Below, piece after piece: positions 6,685-8,962 of a stretch of 8,962 nt of DNA. The notes beneath the pieces are model-generated. The model searched no databases and was not told where the DNA came from. It was given only the letters and a program-made list of their open reading frames with translations. Where the stretch lies: positions 1 to 8,962 of the forward strand of contig CAZFVM010000054.1 in assembly GCA_964522305.1 (NCBI GenBank). The letters run 5' to 3'. The first letter of the stretch is position 1. Each line of letters starts with the position of its first letter. The position numbers and the translations under genes are program-made. The stretch is from UBA1049 sp964522305. Its GTDB lineage: Bacteria; Bacillota; Clostridia; Oscillospirales; CAG-382.

Positions 6685-7953
6685 TTAGATGAAGGATAAC
6701 GCGTGGTCTAAGTCCGCTATAATATCGTCGATGTTTTCTATACCCACCGAAAGTCGTATAAGACCCGGGTTAATACCGGCGGCAACCAATTGCTCGTCGT
6801 CTAACTGGCGGTGGGTGGCGGTAGCGGGATGGAGCACACAGGTTTGCACTGTTGCCACATGCACTACCTTCTTACTTAACGCAAGGTTATCCATAACCTT
6901 GATGGCTGCCTGCTTGCCCCCCTTAACGGTAAAAGAAACCACACCTGCACAGCGGCCGTCGGTTAGATACTTCCGAGCAAGGTCATAATACTTATTGCTC
7001 TTTAGTCCGGGGTAATTGACGCTTTCGATCTTTGATGAAGCCTCCAAATATTCTGCTACCTTCAGAGCGTTTTCGGAATGACGCTCCATTCTCAGATGCA
7101 AGGTTTGGAGACCGAGATCGAGATAAAAAGCAAGCGTTGCAGGAGCACATACTCCCAAATCCCTGACCAGCTGGGTTCTTGCCTTGATAATATATGCAGA
7201 GTCCCCGAAGGCTTCTGTAAACACTAACCCGTGATAGGACTTATCCGGGGTGGTAAACTCCGGGAATTTGCCGTTTGTCCAATCGAACTTACCGCTGTCT
7301 ACAATTGCTCCTCCCACCTGGATTCCGTGACCGTCCATATACTTGGTGGTGGAATAAACTACAATGTCTGCCCCATACTCTATGGGCTTGCATAAAATGG
7401 GGGTGGGAAAAGTATTGTCTATAATCAAGGGAACCCCGTTTTTGTGAGCAACCCTTGCAAATTTCTCGATATCTAAGACGCTTATTGCGGGGTTTGCCAA
7501 AGTCTCTCCAAACAATGCCTTTGTGTTGGGTCTGAACGCTGCCTGGATCTCTTCTTCGGTGGAGTCCTGGCTTATAAAAGTGCAGTCAATCCCTAACTTT
7601 TTCATAGTAATGGCAAAGAGGTTGACGGTGCCTCCATAAATCTCTGAAGAGGTTATAAAGTGATCCCCGGAGCCCAGAACATTAAAAAGGGATAAAAACA
7701 CCGCCGATTGACCGGAAACGGTACAGATTGCACCGACTCCGCCGTCGAGTTCTGCGATCTTCTTTTCGACACAGGAAACCGTGGGGTTGGAAATCCTGGA
7801 ATACATATGCCCTTCTGCCGCCAAATCAAACAGCTTGCCTATGTGCTCGGTGGAGTCATAAACATAGGTGGTGCTCTGATAAATAGGCAGGGCTAAAGGC
7901 TCTCCGTCCTTTGGCACGTATCCGCCGTGAATGCATTTTGTCTCTGTCTTCAT
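6685..7953 (-). CDS. metY: O-acetylhomoserine sulfhydrylase (aminocarboxypropyltransferase), PLP-dependent
   Basis: A 422-residue cytoplasmic enzyme of the Cys/Met-metabolism PLP family (fold type I). By family it makes homocysteine (or methionine) from O-acetylhomoserine and sulfide (or methanethiol). Key features are the phosphate-binding YSRISNPT (51-58), the SGQSA turn (80-84), GETLANP (149-155), cofactor-ring Asp179 in IIDNTF, the Schiff-base lysine Lys204 in STTKYMDGHG, and substrate-carboxylate Arg400 in IRLSVGIEN. The length of over 420 residues and the insertion around 222-245 favour MetY over the shorter cystathionine synthases and lyases (about 380-400), though a related activity is not excluded. 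AAAGGA (7965-7960) lies 6 bases before the ATG. It sits 31 bp after the LCP-like gene with no terminator between, so the two probably share a transcript. No riboswitch fits in that gap. Confidence 0.93.
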   Translation of the reverse strand: MKTETKCIHGGYVPKDGEPLALPIYQSTTYVYDSTEHIGKLFDLAAEGHMYSRISNPTVSCVEKKIAELDGGVGAICTVSGQSAVFLSLFNVLGSGDHFITSSEIYGGTVNLFAITMKKLGIDCTFISQDSTEEEIQAAFRPNTKALFGETLANPAISVLDIEKFARVAHKNGVPLIIDNTFPTPILCKPIEYGADIVVYSTTKYMDGHGIQVGGAIVDSGKFDWTNGKFPEFTTPDKSYHGLVFTEAFGDSAYIIKARTQLVRDLGVCAPATLAFYLDLGLQTLHLRMERHSENALKVAEYLEASSKIESVNYPGLKSNKYYDLARKYLTDGRCAGVVSFTVKGGKQAAIKVMDNLALSKKVVHVATVQTCVLHPATATHRQLDDEQLVAAGINPGLIRLSVGIENIDDIIADLDHALSFI

Positions 7954-7984
7954 ATTTATTCCTTTATGTTACTTTGATATATTG

Positions 7985-8896
7985 TCAGTCTTTGTACGCA
8001 GTTATTGCCCTTGTCCAATCACTGGGATAGGATATATGCTTTAGCCTATAACTGTCATAGGTAAAAAGTATATCGATATATTCATCGATGTCGGTTAGCA
8101 ATATGTTGGTGTTGTTCTTAAAGTCGTTCCATAACTTGTAGGGAGCTGTCTTATTCTTTGTCCCGGAGTTTGTGAAAAACTGGATGAACAGTGATTCGTA
8201 TAATTGTTTTGCGATAATGTGGTACTCTGACCCGTCGAAGTTGGGGTTGTAATCCATAAGCCAGTCTATCATCTCCGGGTCTAAGGTGTTGCGACCGGGG
8301 TTGATGACGATATAGGCGTCCTCGGGGATTTCGTGTTCCGGGGTGTCTTTGTACTCTTTTGCATAAATCGGGTTGATATATCTAATCTCCCGAGTAATAT
8401 CCAGATAAGGGTCCTTCATTTGGGCAACCAAAGACTTAAGCTCTGATGCTCCCATAAAGATATAAAAATCCGGCTTTATACCCGTGAGTACGGAAATCTT
8501 CTTGATTACTGTGTCCCCGGAGGATTGATAAAACAGCGTTTTGATAGGAGTGTCTACTCCGATATCGTTGCCCGCCATGAGCTCTAAAGGTAAGTAGCTG
8601 TACGAAAAGGTCTGGGTGAGCTCGTTTATCCTAAGATAGATAACACTTGCGGGAAAACCGTCCTTTGCCTTACCGACCAAAACAGCAGTGAGAATTTTCT
8701 TGTCCGGCTTGGTGGTATCCGGGTCGTCAGGGTCGGAATCCGAGATCTCGAAATCGCTCTCGGTGTATGAGGATTCCGGCTCAGGAGGGTCGGACAACTG
8801 GGTCAACGCAGGATAGATAACAAACCATCCCAATAACCCGAAAGCTATTAATGAAACAACAAAGGTAATGAAAAAGTTCTTGAAAGCACCGGTCAC
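7985..8896 (-). CDS. Membrane-anchored LytR-CpsA-Psr (LCP)-like protein lacking the usual catalytic arginines
   Basis: A 303-residue protein with a short cytoplasmic start, one membrane helix (about 8-31), an acidic Ser/Asp/Pro-rich extracellular linker (35-66) and a divergent LCP-like domain (68-303). LCP family enzymes transfer wall polymers onto peptidoglycan. Resemblance is seen in the first strand ILTAVLVG, in VLTGIKPDFYIFMGASEL (matching the 'tGi.idyyv.vdf..f' segment), in GRNTLDPEMIDWLMDY (matching 'G.q.LdG..aL.Y.R.R') and in the end region NNTNILLTDIDEYIDIL. The PRDT motif is replaced by PLEL (103-106) and the YvRxR arginines by DYNPN, so catalysis of the usual kind is doubtful. It may be a regulatory or structural paralogue. 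Translation starts at GTG, 7 bases after AGGAGGT (8910-8904). metY follows 31 bp downstream. The LCP assignment is an inference from motif spacing. Confidence 0.72.
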   Translation of the reverse strand: MTGAFKNFFITFVVSLIAFGLLGWFVIYPALTQLSDPPEPESSYTESDFEISDSDPDDPDTTKPDKKILTAVLVGKAKDGFPASVIYLRINELTQTFSYSYLPLELMAGNDIGVDTPIKTLFYQSSGDTVIKKISVLTGIKPDFYIFMGASELKSLVAQMKDPYLDITREIRYINPIYAKEYKDTPEHEIPEDAYIVINPGRNTLDPEMIDWLMDYNPNFDGSEYHIIAKQLYESLFIQFFTNSGTKNKTAPYKLWNDFKNNTNILLTDIDEYIDILFTYDSYRLKHISYPSDWTRAITAYKD

Positions 8897-8935
8897 CCTC
8901 TTTACCTCCTGTTTTTGATTAAAAAAGGTTTTTTT

Positions 8936-8962
8936 ATTATACCTTATTACACCTTGTTTGTC
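8936..8962 (-). promoter_or_regulatory. Near-consensus promoter of the LCP-like gene, cut by the window edge
   Basis: On the minus strand a perfect TATAAT (8941-8936) is preceded by a 17-base spacer and by GACA (8962-8959), the last four bases of a TTGACA -35 box whose first two bases would lie outside the window. Transcription would start around 8929, giving a leader of about 33 bases with a strong AGGAGGT. This marks the probable start of the LCP-like/metY operon. Confidence 0.75.

Noticed and set aside
7954..7984. Possible SAM or T-box regulatory leader before metY
   Set aside because: Only 31 bases separate metY from the upstream gene, too short for either element, and the operon leader near 8897-8929 is also too short.
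8918..8935. A-run/T-run palindrome between the promoter and the LCP-like gene
   Set aside because: The arms (AAAAAA and TTTTTTT around GG) leave essentially no loop and have only A-T pairs, so a stable hairpin or terminator is unlikely.
1..8962. CRISPR array, mobile element, tRNA or phage features
   Set aside because: No direct-repeat/spacer pattern, terminal inverted repeats, transposase or integrase motifs, or tRNA-like cloverleaf were seen on either strand.

Overview
The window looks like a chromosomal segment from an uncultured anaerobic member of the Firmicutes, probably class Clostridia. The supporting signs are AGGAGG-type ribosome binding sites, a sigma-A-like promoter, a clostridial 2[4Fe-4S] ferredoxin, an LCP-like wall protein and a dockerin-bearing cell-surface protease of the kind common in gut and rumen clostridia. 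No transposase, phage gene, CRISPR array, rRNA or tRNA is visible. The taxonomic placement is an inference from gene style only.

All five genes are on the minus strand, so the region is read from right to left. At the right edge (8936-8962) there is a near-consensus promoter whose -35 box is cut by the window end. It drives a membrane-anchored, LytR-CpsA-Psr-like protein (7985-8896), followed after 31 bp by an O-acetylhomoserine sulfhydrylase, MetY-type (6685-7953). A second promoter (6619-6647) lies just downstream of metY and precedes a 57-residue 2[4Fe-4S] ferredoxin (6414-6587). A hairpin at about 6350-6397 follows the ferredoxin and may be its terminator. Next comes a TrmN6/YfiC-type tRNA methyltransferase (5599-6321). 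Its stop codon is 7 bp from the start of a giant multidomain S8 serine protease (72-5591). The group closes with a strong intrinsic terminator (22-54).

The protease dominates the window. In order it carries a signal peptide, an I9-like propeptide, a subtilisin domain with an intact Asp/His/Ser triad, Ig-like modules, a region with about 14 propeller-like blade motifs, another copy of the Ig-like module, a BIG2 domain, a dockerin, a cohesin-like domain, two cadherin-like beta-sandwich domains and a C-terminal membrane anchor. A dockerin and a cohesin-like module in one membrane-anchored protease is the most unusual observation here.

The remaining genes are housekeeping (sulfur amino-acid metabolism, electron transfer, tRNA modification) and show no clear functional link to the protease. 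The LCP-like protein and the protease are both cell-envelope proteins. I see no convincing multi-gene undescribed system. The novelty lies in single-protein architectures.
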